Source: Saprospiraceae bacterium (GTDB lineage Bacteria > Bacteroidota > Bacteroidia > Chitinophagales > Saprospiraceae). From it: a DNA stretch of 64,000 nt. This document shows, piece by piece, positions 53,143 to 61,958 of this stretch. The stretch spans positions 248,001-312,000 of the forward strand of contig JADKAA010000024.1 in the NCBI GenBank assembly GCA_016715465.1, read 5' to 3'. Below the pieces are notes generated by a model. It was not told the DNA's origin. It did not search any database and saw only the letters and a program-made list of their open reading frames with translations. The number at the start of each line of letters is the position of its first letter. Position 1 is the stretch's first letter. Made by a program: the position numbers and the translations under genes.

Positions 53143-56100
53143 ATGAGTAGATTTTTACAAATTTTATTGTTTATGGCCTTTCTGATTCCGGCTTCGATGG
53201 TTGCCCAGGTGACGACATCGACCATCAGAGGACAAATTAAGGATGCTAAAGGAACTGAATTAATTGGGGCGACTATCCTGGCTGTTCACCTGCCTTCAGG
53301 TACGCAGTATGGAACTGTCACCAATGAAGCAGGATATTATAATATTCCTGGTGTCAGGGTTGGAGGACCTTATAAAATAATGGTCAGCTACATTGGCTAT
53401 AAGGACCAGGAAGTGGCAAATGTATTTACTAACCTTGGGTTGACAGCAAACGTAAATCTCGTGCTGGAAGGTGCCTCTGTAAATGTTGATGAAGTTATTG
53501 TTACTGCCAGCAGAAATGACTTATTCAGCTCATCTAAGACTGGTTCAGCTTCTACATTTACACAGGATGTAGTTACCAATCTTCCAAACATTGGAAGTCG
53601 ATCTATCACCAATATTACCAAGTACAATCCTAACGGTAATGGTTCTAATTTCGGAGGACAAGATTCAAGGTTAAACAATTTTACCATTGATGGCTCTCCT
53701 TTCAATAACGCATTTGGTTTAGGTTCAGCCACAGAAGCTGGTTCAAGAACTGGATCAACCGCATTTTCACTGGATGCCATTCAGGAAGTGCAGGTAAACG
53801 TTGCACCATTTGATGTAAGACAATCTGGTTTCGTTGGAGCGGGTTTAAATGCAGTGACAAGAAGTGGTTCGAACAACCTGGAAGCATCTTTTTTCCGAAA
53901 CTGGCGTAATGCTGGTGATACTTACTTAGGTAAAAAAGCTAAAGGTAAAGACGTTGTAGTAGGAAATTTTGATGAATCTGTGATTGGAGGAAGGTTAGGC
54001 GGAGCCATAGTAAAAGATAAAGTTTTCTTTTTTGTAAATGCCGAAATCGTCAATAAGACAGAACCAGGAACATCATGGGTAGCTGATGGTTCTTCTAATC
54101 CTGGAAACAAAACCAGGGTATTGAAATCAGATTTGGACAATCTTTCAACTTACTTGAAAGACAAATATGGATGGGAATCAGGAGCCTATGAAGCATTTGA
54201 CCTTGAAACAAAAAGCCAAAAGTTTCTTGCTAAACTTGATTTTAACTTAAATGATAAAAACAAATTATCTGTTCGTTATATCCACCATGACTCAGATGCT
54301 GAAATTCCAATCAGCAATTCTTCATCAGCAGGTGTTGGTAGCAGAAGGGATCTTTTCGAATCTATGTCCTTTAAAAATTCCGGGTATAAAATCCAGGATA
54401 ATACAAGATCTATTGTATTGGATCTTAATACCACCATCAAATCAAATATTTTTAATAACCTGATTGTTGGCTACGACAAGCAGATTGAAGACAGGGCTTT
54501 AATAGGCCAATCATTTCCAACTGTTGATATCCTGAAAGACAATAAGACTTATATTTCTTTTGGATTGGATCCATTTACACCTTCAAACAAGTTGAACTAT
54601 ACTACTTTTCATATTACAGACAACGTGAGCATTTATAAAGGAAAAAATACATTCACATTTGGAGCAAAAGCTGAGTTTTATAAATCAAATAACAACTTTT
54701 TTCCAGCTTCAAATGGTGTATATGTGTTTAATTCACTGGAAGATTTTTACAAATCATCCGATTTTGCACTTGCTAATCCCAATGCCGACACTTCCAACGT
54801 GATTCTTAACCGATTCCAATATAGATACTCAGCTTTACCCGGAGCTGCAGAGCCATTACAGGTATTAAAGGCAAATAAATTTGACATTTATGGCCAGGAT
54901 GAATATCAGGTGAATAATGATCTAAAAGTCACGCTTGGTGTGAGGGCATCATACATTGCTATGGGCAATACCGCATTGGAAAACCCTGCAGTAACTGGCC
55001 TTAGTTTTGTAGATATTGAAGAGCAGTCAGGTTATAAGATCAATACAGGGGCAATGCCAAAGAATCAATTATTATTTGAACCCAGACTTGGTTTTAATTA
55101 CAATGTAGGAGGAAAGAGCGAGACACAAATTAGAGGAGGTGCCGGTATTTTCACTGGAAGACCTCCATATGTATGGATTTCCAACCAAATTGGAAATAAT
55201 GGTATACTTACAGGATTTATTTCTCAGAACAATACCAACAAGTATCCTTTCGTGCCGGATGCAACTGTATTTACGCCTGATACACCGACACTTCCTTCCA
55301 CAATAAGCATTGCATCTTCAGATCCGGATTATAAGTTTCCGCAAATCATGAAGGCGACTTTAGGTGTTGATCAGAAGTTGCCTGGTGGGCTAATTGCTAC
55401 CTTGGAGGTATTGTACAATAAGAATATTAATGCGATCAATTATTGGAATGCAAACCTTGAAGCCAGTAAAGAAAATCTCACAGGTTCAGATACACGCCCG
55501 ATATTTGGTGCAACCAACAACGACAAAAGAATAAATGACAATATTACGGATGCTATTATAATGGACAACATCAATGAAGGAAGTCTGCTTCAGACAGTTG
55601 TAAAAGTTGAGTTGCCAAGGAAAAGTGGCTTTTATGGTATGGCAGCTTATACATACAGCAAGACAAAAGACATTCAGGATGCCGGATCAATAGCATTTGG
55701 TTCATGGGCAAATGTGCCTAATGTCATGGGGGCAAATAATCTTGGACTATCTTATTCATCGAATGATATCCCCAGCAGGGTTATCGCCATCTTAAACTAT
55801 AGCCTTGAGTATGGAGGAAAATTTGGAGGTGCAACAACCTTTACTTTGGGTTATGAAGGAAGGCGAAGTAATAGATTTTCTTACGTTAGCGGAGGTGATT
55901 TGAACAGAGACGGAAGCAATGGTAATGAATTAATTTATGTTCCGGCCAGTGCTTCGGAAATTGATTTTGAAGCACTTACTTCAGGAGGTGTTACTTTTTC
56001 TATTGAAGATCAGAGAACAGCTTTTGATAAGTTTATCGATCAGGATGAATACCTGAAAACCCGAAGAGGTCAGTATGCAGAGAGAAATGGTGGTATTCTT

Positions 56101-56421
56101 CCATTCTTATCAAGATTTGACTTTTCAATTGCCCAAGACCTTGTCATTAAAACAGGAGGTAAGAAAAACAAACTTCAGATTAGGGCTGACATTCTTAATT
56201 TTGGTAACATGATCAACTCAGACTGGGGAGTAGGAAATATTGTCAATTCAACGCAAATTCTTTCATATAAGAAACTCGTAAATGGTAAACCTGTTTACAC
56301 GCTTGCGACCCAAAAGGATGATGCAGGAAAAACAATTTTATTGAAAGATACATTTAGGTCAGGAACATCAATCTTTGATGTTTGGAATATGCAATTGGGT
56401 GTGAGATACACCTTGGAATAA
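53143..56421 (+). CDS. TonB-dependent outer-membrane receptor with carboxypeptidase-like N-terminal domain
   Basis: 1092 residues: signal peptide (MSRFLQILLFMAFLIPASMVAQ), a CarboxypepD_reg-like domain (TIRGQIKDAKGTELIGATI), the plug (ASTFTQDVVTNLPNIGSRSI, NFTIDGSPFNNAFG) and a long beta-barrel ending with the aromatic-rich VWNMQLGVRYTLE. Substrate unknown; no SusD-like lipoprotein follows, so it is not a standard glycan-uptake pair. It resembles the Oar-like receptors that lack SusD. By eye the coding sequence is more AT-rich than its neighbours, which may mean high expression or a different history. Own promoter and terminator, monocistronic. Confidence 0.92.
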   Translation: MSRFLQILLFMAFLIPASMVAQVTTSTIRGQIKDAKGTELIGATILAVHLPSGTQYGTVTNEAGYYNIPGVRVGGPYKIMVSYIGYKDQEVANVFTNLGLTANVNLVLEGASVNVDEVIVTASRNDLFSSSKTGSASTFTQDVVTNLPNIGSRSITNITKYNPNGNGSNFGGQDSRLNNFTIDGSPFNNAFGLGSATEAGSRTGSTAFSLDAIQEVQVNVAPFDVRQSGFVGAGLNAVTRSGSNNLEASFFRNWRNAGDTYLGKKAKGKDVVVGNFDESVIGGRLGGAIVKDKVFFFVNAEIVNKTEPGTSWVADGSSNPGNKTRVLKSDLDNLSTYLKDKYGWESGAYEAFDLETKSQKFLAKLDFNLNDKNKLSVRYIHHDSDAEIPISNSSSAGVGSRRDLFESMSFKNSGYKIQDNTRSIVLDLNTTIKSNIFNNLIVGYDKQIEDRALIGQSFPTVDILKDNKTYISFGLDPFTPSNKLNYTTFHITDNVSIYKGKNTFTFGAKAEFYKSNNNFFPASNGVYVFNSLEDFYKSSDFALANPNADTSNVILNRFQYRYSALPGAAEPLQVLKANKFDIYGQDEYQVNNDLKVTLGVRASYIAMGNTALENPAVTGLSFVDIEEQSGYKINTGAMPKNQLLFEPRLGFNYNVGGKSETQIRGGAGIFTGRPPYVWISNQIGNNGILTGFISQNNTNKYPFVPDATVFTPDTPTLPSTISIASSDPDYKFPQIMKATLGVDQKLPGGLIATLEVLYNKNINAINYWNANLEASKENLTGSDTRPIFGATNNDKRINDNITDAIIMDNINEGSLLQTVVKVELPRKSGFYGMAAYTYSKTKDIQDAGSIAFGSWANVPNVMGANNLGLSYSSNDIPSRVIAILNYSLEYGGKFGGATTFTLGYEGRRSNRFSYVSGGDLNRDGSNGNELIYVPASASEIDFEALTSGGVTFSIEDQRTAFDKFIDQDEYLKTRRGQYAERNGGILPFLSRFDFSIAQDLVIKTGGKKNKLQIRADILNFGNMINSDWGVGNIVNSTQILSYKKLVNGKPVYTLATQKDDAGKTILLKDTFRSGTSIFDVWNMQLGVRYTLE

Positions 56422-56440
56422 CATTCTTGCAATTCTTAAA

Positions 56441-56472
56441 AAAAAGAGGGCTGGTTTAAATCAGCCCTTTTT
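56441..56472 (+). terminator. terminator behind the TonB-dependent receptor gene
   Basis: GGGCTG (56448-56453) and CAGCCC (56462-56467) form the stem, with A-rich 5' and T5 3' flanks (56468-56472), 20 bp after the stop. Confidence 0.88.
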
Positions 56473-56473
56473 C

Positions 56474-56758
56474 TTATCCACATTATATAAGCTATTGTGC
56501 GTATTGATCTTATTGACCGTTTTACCCTTCATATGGTTATTATCTTTACTATTTATCCTTGCTGCTGTGGTTGTAAGTCCCTTTATATAGTTAAAAAACA
56601 TATATAAATATATTTATATATAAAGTAACAGATAACGATGACCAGTCCGGTAAGGCATTACCCTGAAAACTCAGTTTTACACACAAAACAGGAACTTTCC
56701 ACATTGTTTTCCACTTATTATGTGTAATTATATTATTTAAATTGATAATGCAAAATCT
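56474..56758. other. AT-rich region with DnaA-box-like sites and a 22-bp palindrome; candidate oriC or DnaA-controlled dnaB promoter
   Basis: No gene. TTATCCACA (56474-56482) is the exact DnaA-box consensus. TTTTACACA (56675-56683) fits TTWTNCACA; CTTTCCACA (56695-56703) and TTTTCCACT (56707-56715) each have one mismatch; TGTGTAATT (56721-56729) is a weak reverse match. A 22-bp perfect AT-only palindrome lies at 56600-56621. Four sites within 55 bp end 30 bp before the dnaB promoter box. Origin function is an inference; gene-regulatory DnaA binding would look the same. Confidence 0.4.
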
Positions 56759-56766
56759 TAGCTTTG
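56759..56766 (+). promoter_or_regulatory. -7 promoter box of dnaB
   Basis: TAGCTTTG is an exact TAnnTTTG match. It lies 111 nt before the dnaB ATG, the longest leader among the genes with a clear box in this window. Confidence 0.6.
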
Positions 56767-56780
56767 CAGACCTTGAAAGT

Positions 56781-56869
56781 TCCGTGAATACTGGGCTTTC
56801 GGGAGTTCAAACCCTGGGAAAGACCCACATTAGGAAAAGTCCTCCCACGGGTTACTAACATTTAGTACC
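56781..56869 (+). ncRNA. candidate structured 5' leader of dnaB
   Basis: Four helices can be drawn by eye. P1: TCCGTG (56781-56786) with CACGGG (56846-56851). P2: TGGG+CTTTC+GGG (56792-56803) with CCC (56812-56814), GAAAG (56818-56822) and CCCA (56824-56827). P3: AGGA/TCCT (56832-56843). P4: GG+TACTAA (56850-56858) with TTAGTA+CC (56862-56869), loop CAT. P1 and P4 both need 56850-56851, so they are mutually exclusive, and P4 ends 8 nt before the ATG. This is the layout of a cis-regulatory leader; a separate small RNA is also possible. No known riboswitch or 4.5S core was recognised. Confidence 0.5.
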
Positions 56870-56877
56870 AAGATTTT

Positions 56878-58434
56878 ATGTCTGAAAACACCAATAAATT
56901 GAAACCCATAGCCGGGGGAAGTTATTCTCCAGTCAAACTTGACGATGATCTCAACAAGATCATGACCGGCAGGATTCAACCCCAGGCCTTACCGCTTGAG
57001 GAAGCAGTATTGGGTGCCATCCTGATTGACAAAGACGGCATGCCCTCGGTGGTGGAGATTTTGCGCAAGGAGAGTTTTTATTTAAAGGCGCATCAGACCA
57101 TTTTTGAAATCATGCTTGACCTGTTTGGCAAGCAGCAACCCATCGATTTGCTCACGGTCCATGAAGCGGTAAATAAAGCGGGAAAACTGGAAGAAATTGG
57201 CGGGGTTGGTTACCTCATCGACCTGGGAAACAAGGTTGGATCGGCAGCCAACATTGAATTTCATGCCCGTATCATTGCCCAAAAATTTATCCAGAGGGAA
57301 TTGATCAGGGTCTCTACCGAGGTAATCCGCAATTCTTTTGAGGACTCTATGGATGTGCTCGAAATTCTGGATGAAGCGGAAAGGGGCCTGTATAATATTA
57401 CCGATCAAAACCTCAACACAGGATATGAGTCATTGTCTTCACTTGTTGTGCAGGCGCAAAAGGAAATAGAAAAGGTAAGTCAGCGGGGAAGTGAATTGAC
57501 GGGGGTAACTTCCGGATTTCGAAGCCTGGATAAAATGACCAATGGCTGGCAGCCCTCAGATTTTATCATTGTGGCGGCCAGACCAGGTATGGGTAAAACC
57601 GCTTTTACCCTCAGTATGGCTAAAAATGCCGCGGCCAACGGTCAGGGTGTGGCTGTTTTTTCATTGGAAATGGCCAGCGTTCAGCTCGTTCAGCGTTTGA
57701 TAGCGGGCGAGGCCGAGATTGGATCCTCTAAACTGAGAAATGGCAAACTAGACGATTCAGAATGGACCAAACTCCACGCTGCGGTGGATAAATTGTCCCA
57801 ATTGCCCATGTATATTGATGACACTCCGGCGATTAACATCTTCGAATTAAGGGCGAAATGCCGTAGGTTAAAACAAAACCATGACATTTCCATGATCATC
57901 ATAGATTACCTTCAGCTAATGACAGCAGCTCCGAATGAAAAAAGAGGTAACCGGGAACAGGAAATTTCGTCCATATCCAGGTCACTTAAGAGCCTTGCCA
58001 AAGAATTGCATGTGCCGGTAATTGCACTTTCGCAGTTGTCAAGGGCCGTCGAGACCAGAGGGGGTGAGAAAAGGCCTCAGCTTTCGGATTTGAGGGAATC
58101 GGGCGCAATCGAACAGGATGCGGACATCGTGACCTTCATCTACAGGCCGGATTATTATGGTCTGGAAGAAAACGGCGGCTTTGATGCACCCAAAGATGTA
58201 GCGGAAATCATCCTCGCCAAACACAGAAATGGAGGATTGGGAACGGTCAATCTCCGTTTTATCGGAGAATTCACTAAATTTGAGGATCCGGGAGAGACTG
58301 GCTTCGTGGGTGGAGATTTTGGCAATCCATTCAGTACCGATAATTTTAATGCCATGATTACCCGTCCTTCCAGACTCAATACCGGTGATGTAGCTGATTT
58401 TGATGGTGGAAGTGACATCATCACCCCATTCTAA
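56878..58434 (+). CDS. dnaB: replicative DNA helicase
   Basis: Hexameric helicase of the replication fork. 518 residues: N-terminal DnaB domain (QALPLEEAVLGAILIDKDGM, DLLTVHEAVNKAGKLEEIGG), RecA-like motor with Walker A ARPGMGKTAF, H1a region FSLEMASVQLVQRLIAGEA, Walker B MIIIDYLQLM, the ALSQLSRAVETRGGEKRPQL and SDLRESGAIEQDADIVTFIYR segments, and KHRNGGLGTVNLRF. No intein. Followed at 10 bp by the pseudouridine synthase and then a DUF4153 gene. Confidence 0.97.
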   Translation: MSENTNKLKPIAGGSYSPVKLDDDLNKIMTGRIQPQALPLEEAVLGAILIDKDGMPSVVEILRKESFYLKAHQTIFEIMLDLFGKQQPIDLLTVHEAVNKAGKLEEIGGVGYLIDLGNKVGSAANIEFHARIIAQKFIQRELIRVSTEVIRNSFEDSMDVLEILDEAERGLYNITDQNLNTGYESLSSLVVQAQKEIEKVSQRGSELTGVTSGFRSLDKMTNGWQPSDFIIVAARPGMGKTAFTLSMAKNAAANGQGVAVFSLEMASVQLVQRLIAGEAEIGSSKLRNGKLDDSEWTKLHAAVDKLSQLPMYIDDTPAINIFELRAKCRRLKQNHDISMIIIDYLQLMTAAPNEKRGNREQEISSISRSLKSLAKELHVPVIALSQLSRAVETRGGEKRPQLSDLRESGAIEQDADIVTFIYRPDYYGLEENGGFDAPKDVAEIILAKHRNGGLGTVNLRFIGEFTKFEDPGETGFVGGDFGNPFSTDNFNAMITRPSRLNTGDVADFDGGSDIITPF

Positions 58435-58444
58435 ACTTTTCGAA

Positions 58445-60087
58445 ATGAACAAACCAAAAAAGCCGACATCCAAGTCAACCGGAAAGAAGAATGGCAAGCC
58501 CGCCAAAAGTCCTTTTGAGAAATTTTTTAAAAAAACAGATAAGGTAGAAGAAGACCCGCTTCAAAATCGAAAATTTGGAAGGGCTCCTAAAAGGGACGAA
58601 AAAAAGGAAGAAAGACCCTCTCGTTTTGATAAACCAGGATTGGAAAGAAAGGAACGGTCTCCTTTTGAAAAACCTGCTTTTGACAGACCTAAACGAAGCG
58701 CAGAAAGCAAAGACGAGAAGCCATTTGCTTTTAAGAAGTCAACATTTGACAAAACAGAAAGACCCTCACGGGAAAAACCTGCCTTCGACCGAGCGAAACG
58801 AAGTGCAGAAAACAAGGACGAGAGACCATTTGCATTTAACAAGCCGGCATTTGACAAAACAGATAGACCCTCACGGGAAAAATCTGCCTTTGACCGACCC
58901 AAACGAAGTGCAGACAGCAAAGACGAGAGGCCATTTGCATTTAAGAAGCCGGCATTTGACAAAACAGAAAGGCCCTCACGGGAAAAGCCCGCTTTTGACC
59001 GACCCAAACGAAGTGCAGAAGGCAAAGACGAGAGGCCATTTGCATTTAAGAAGCCGGCATTTGACAAAACAGAAAGGTCGGAAGGTACCCAACCCGATTT
59101 TAACAGATTTTCAAGAAGCGGTGATTCAAAAGATGAAAAGGCTTTTGGAAATAATAAGCCCCTTTTGAAAAAAAGGATAAGCCTCAAAAACGGGAGCGTG
59201 ACATAGATATATCAGCCCCATCAGAAAGAAAGACTAAACTATTTGATGAAAATTATTTCCTGAATGCGGGGAAACAACAAATTGAAAACGCGGATGTTCC
59301 TGCAAGAAGGCCGAGGAGAGATGAAGCCACTAAAGTCGAAAAAGCCCCAAAAGCAGAAATTCTCCGGCTCAATAAGTTTGTAGCACAATCCGGCATTTGT
59401 TCCCGCCGAAAAGCCGCGGAACTGGTCAAGGCCGGTGAAATTTACGTCAACGGAGAAAAGGAAATCAATCCGGCCTATGAGACGAAGCCGACAGATGTGA
59501 TTACCTATAAGTCAGAGGTGTTAAAAAAAGAGGAGAAACTTATTTACCTGCTCATGAATAAGCCTAAAAATGTAATCACCTCTGCAGACGACGAAAAAGG
59601 AAGAAGAACGGTACTTGACCTGATCAAGGACAGATATGAAGAAAGGGTGTATCCTGTAGGAAGGCTGGACCGTAACACCACCGGCCTTTTGCTGCTTACC
59701 AATGACGGCAACCTGGCAAAGAAATTGTCACATCCGAGCCACCTGATCAAAAAAGTTTATCACGTAGAACTCGATAAACCACTTGTTGCGGCAGATCTAA
59801 ACCGGATCCGGGAAGGACTTACCCTGGAAGATGGGGTAGCCGAGGTGGATTCAGTTGATTATATTTCCGGAGGCAAAAAAAATGAAGTAGGCGTGGAAAT
59901 TCACAGCGGCAAAAACCGGATCGTAAGGAGGATATTTGAATCACTTGGTTACGAAGTAGTGAAGTTGGACAGAACCTATTATGCGGGATTGACAAAAAAA
60001 GATTTACCACGAGGTTTTGCAAGAGAGCTGGATGAAAAGGAGATCATTATGCTCCGGCATTTTACCAATCAGAGGCGGGAAACATAA
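58445..60087 (+). pseudogene. RluB/RsuA-type pseudouridine synthase with repeat-rich N-terminal extension, frameshifted
   Basis: Would convert a uridine in rRNA to pseudouridine. The first frame (58445-59206) ends at a TAG; the second holds SERKTKLFDENYFLNAG, an S4 RNA-binding domain (LRLNKFVAQSGICSRRKAAE) and the catalytic domain with the Asp in VYPVGRLDRNTTGLLLLTND. Restoring one C in the CCCC run at about 59159-59164 joins them into 547 residues (PFEKKDKPQKRERDIDIS across the junction). The N-terminal 230 residues are a highly charged, probably disordered extension with four 35-residue repeats, as often seen on this enzyme in Bacteroidota. It is 10 bp after dnaB. RluB is more likely than RsuA or RluE/F, but this is not certain. 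Confidence 0.88.
58670..59089 (+). repeat. four tandem 105-bp coding repeats
   Basis: Four in-phase units of 35 codons, consensus KPAFDRPKRSAESKDERPFA followed by FKKPAFDKTERPSRE. The last unit diverges at its end (RSEGT). Units differ by a few substitutions only, so the array is recent or kept uniform. Not CRISPR: no spacers. Confidence 0.9.
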
Positions 60088-60099
60088 CAAAGCCATATC

Positions 60100-61830
60100 A
60101 TGAAAATTGCAACCTACATAAGAGAATACCTTTCAAATTGGTCAGCTGCCAGTAAACGATTTCCGGTTTTTCTCCTGTGGGTATCTGCCCTTTGTGTGTA
60201 CTTTTGCTATCGCATCGTCAGCGATGTGGAGCCGGACATCAGGATACTCTGGACCCTGGCATTGGCCGCCCTCTTTAGTTTAAACATTAGTCTATTCACA
60301 GCCCTTAAAGGGTATTCAGGCACTGTTGCCTATCTCTGCCAGTTGGTGTCTCCTGCTTTCACATTAATTTTTTATACCCTATTGCCGGCAGAAGACGCTG
60401 AAAGTACAGTGTGGGCTGTGGTGTTATTTGCTGTATTGATGTTGATTTTTCATCTCACCCTGAGTTTGCTTCCCTTTTTGAAAGCGCGAAATGAATCCTC
60501 GTTTTTGACCTACAACATGAAGTTGCTGGAAAACATGGCGGAATCCCTGCTTATGGCGGGCATTCTTTTTTTAGGACTTAGCCTGGCGGTTGTATCCATT
60601 GATGCCTTGTTCAACACCACCATCGGCAGGGGTGAAATGTACGGTCATCTTGCCATTTGGATATTTTTATGGCTCAATTCACTCAACTTCGTTTCTTCAT
60701 TTCCGTCCATTCCGGTCACGGAAGAAAAGGCAGATACTTTTCAGTCCAGGTTCTTTCGGATATTTGTGAATTACATTTGTATTCCGGTTACGCTCATTTA
60801 TGCCCTTATCTTATATGCATACACCGTAAAGGTTATGTTTGATGTGGAAGCCATTAAAATTTGGACATCTTCAATGTGTACGTGGTACTTTGGGGTGGGC
60901 ATTTTCAGCTATTTGACCTCGCGGGTATATTTACTCCACAACAATTCGTCGGCATCACAGTGGTTTGTCAAATATTTTTACCATATTTCCATTGTACCCT
61001 TAATACTTTATATGTATGCGGGTTACCGATTCATAATTGAAAACGGCATTACAGAAGAAAGCTACTACCTGGTACTGGCCATTGTATTTGCCACTTTGTC
61101 CCTGGTTTATATGCTGGGCAGTAAAGTAAAAGATCAACGCTTCTATGGGGCCTCGATGATTGTCCTGGCTACTATTTCGGTGGTTACAGGTCCATGGAAT
61201 GTTTGGAATCTCTCGTTGTCCAACCAGCAAGACAGGTTAGTTGACTTTTTAGAAGAAAGAGGAAACTTACGGGATGGAATGTTGGTCAAAGGCAAATCCA
61301 ATGCAAAGCCAGATGGAGATCAGGTCTTGCGGGAAACGCTCATGTACCTTGACCAGCGTTTCGCTTTGGATCCCCTCAAAGAAAGGGACAAAGAAAAAAT
61401 ACTTGGAGACTCCATAACCCTTAACTCCATAGGAGAAGCCCTTGACATTTCAGGTCTGTCTTCAAGGCTTTCACCAAAGGAAGAGGTAAAATCGGTTTTT
61501 TGGCCGCATTTACCGGTCATCGATCTCAAAGGGACATTGGAAATGCGTCCGGTTCAAAACAAATATGTGGAAATAAAAGCGGATTACAAGGGATACAAAG
61601 TCACCGATCATGGCACACTTGCCTATTATGAATCGGGAAAACTTGTCAATGAAATGGCCCTTACTGTCAGCAACCTTAAATCCGATCATTTGCTGATTAT
61701 GCAAGATAATCAGGTAGTTAAGGTGTATTTTACCAATCTGAATTACCGGGAAGATCAAGGAAAGCTTGCCCTGGAAGATGTAGTTGGCACAGCCATCGTG
61801 TATGCTCCATTGTCTGTAGGGGGACAATAA
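60100..61830 (+). CDS. DUF4153 family membrane protein
   Basis: 576 residues, recognised as DUF4153, function unknown. About ten to twelve hydrophobic segments fill residues 22-370 (FPVFLLWVSALCVYFCY, SLLMAGILFLGLSLAVVSID, YICIPVTLIYALILYAYTVK). The remaining 200 residues are soluble and beta-rich, with LVDFLEERGNLRDGMLVKGK leading in. It starts 12 bp after the pseudouridine synthase and is probably in the dnaB operon. Confidence 0.85.
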   Translation: MKIATYIREYLSNWSAASKRFPVFLLWVSALCVYFCYRIVSDVEPDIRILWTLALAALFSLNISLFTALKGYSGTVAYLCQLVSPAFTLIFYTLLPAEDAESTVWAVVLFAVLMLIFHLTLSLLPFLKARNESSFLTYNMKLLENMAESLLMAGILFLGLSLAVVSIDALFNTTIGRGEMYGHLAIWIFLWLNSLNFVSSFPSIPVTEEKADTFQSRFFRIFVNYICIPVTLIYALILYAYTVKVMFDVEAIKIWTSSMCTWYFGVGIFSYLTSRVYLLHNNSSASQWFVKYFYHISIVPLILYMYAGYRFIIENGITEESYYLVLAIVFATLSLVYMLGSKVKDQRFYGASMIVLATISVVTGPWNVWNLSLSNQQDRLVDFLEERGNLRDGMLVKGKSNAKPDGDQVLRETLMYLDQRFALDPLKERDKEKILGDSITLNSIGEALDISGLSSRLSPKEEVKSVFWPHLPVIDLKGTLEMRPVQNKYVEIKADYKGYKVTDHGTLAYYESGKLVNEMALTVSNLKSDHLLIMQDNQVVKVYFTNLNYREDQGKLALEDVVGTAIVYAPLSVGGQ

Positions 61831-61944
61831 ATTTCAAATAGCGTTGATTTGAGCCCGGGTCACCTTGAATGGCTTTCAAAGAATGTTTAAGTTCCTGATC
61901 TGAACTGACAGGCATTAAGCCCTTTAAAAGTCTTATACCTTCAT

Positions 61945-61952
61945 TATCTTTG
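61945..61952 (+). promoter_or_regulatory. -7 promoter box of metH, almost on the start codon
   Basis: TATCTTTG is an exact TAnnTTTG match ending only 6 nt before the metH ATG at 61959, so the transcript would be leaderless or nearly so. The 128 bp before metH show no cobalamin or SAM riboswitch that I recognise. Confidence 0.55.
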
Positions 61953-61958
61953 CACCTT

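Noticed and set aside
56781..56869. SRP (4.5S) RNA or known riboswitch in the dnaB leader
   Set aside because: The conserved SRP core and the aptamer cores of common riboswitches (TPP, cobalamin, SAM, c-di-GMP) are not present by eye.
58670..59089. Regular repeats as a possible CRISPR array
   Set aside because: The 105-bp units are contiguous and in coding phase, with no unique spacers and no cas genes.
58561..59187. 208-codon minus-strand frame with internal repeats
   Set aside because: It is the reverse complement of the tandem repeats in the pseudouridine synthase gene; the repeats exist only because the plus-strand coding units do.
61831..61958. Cobalamin or SAM riboswitch before metH
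   Set aside because: The promoter box is 6 nt from the ATG, leaving no room for an aptamer in the transcript, and no conserved riboswitch core was seen.
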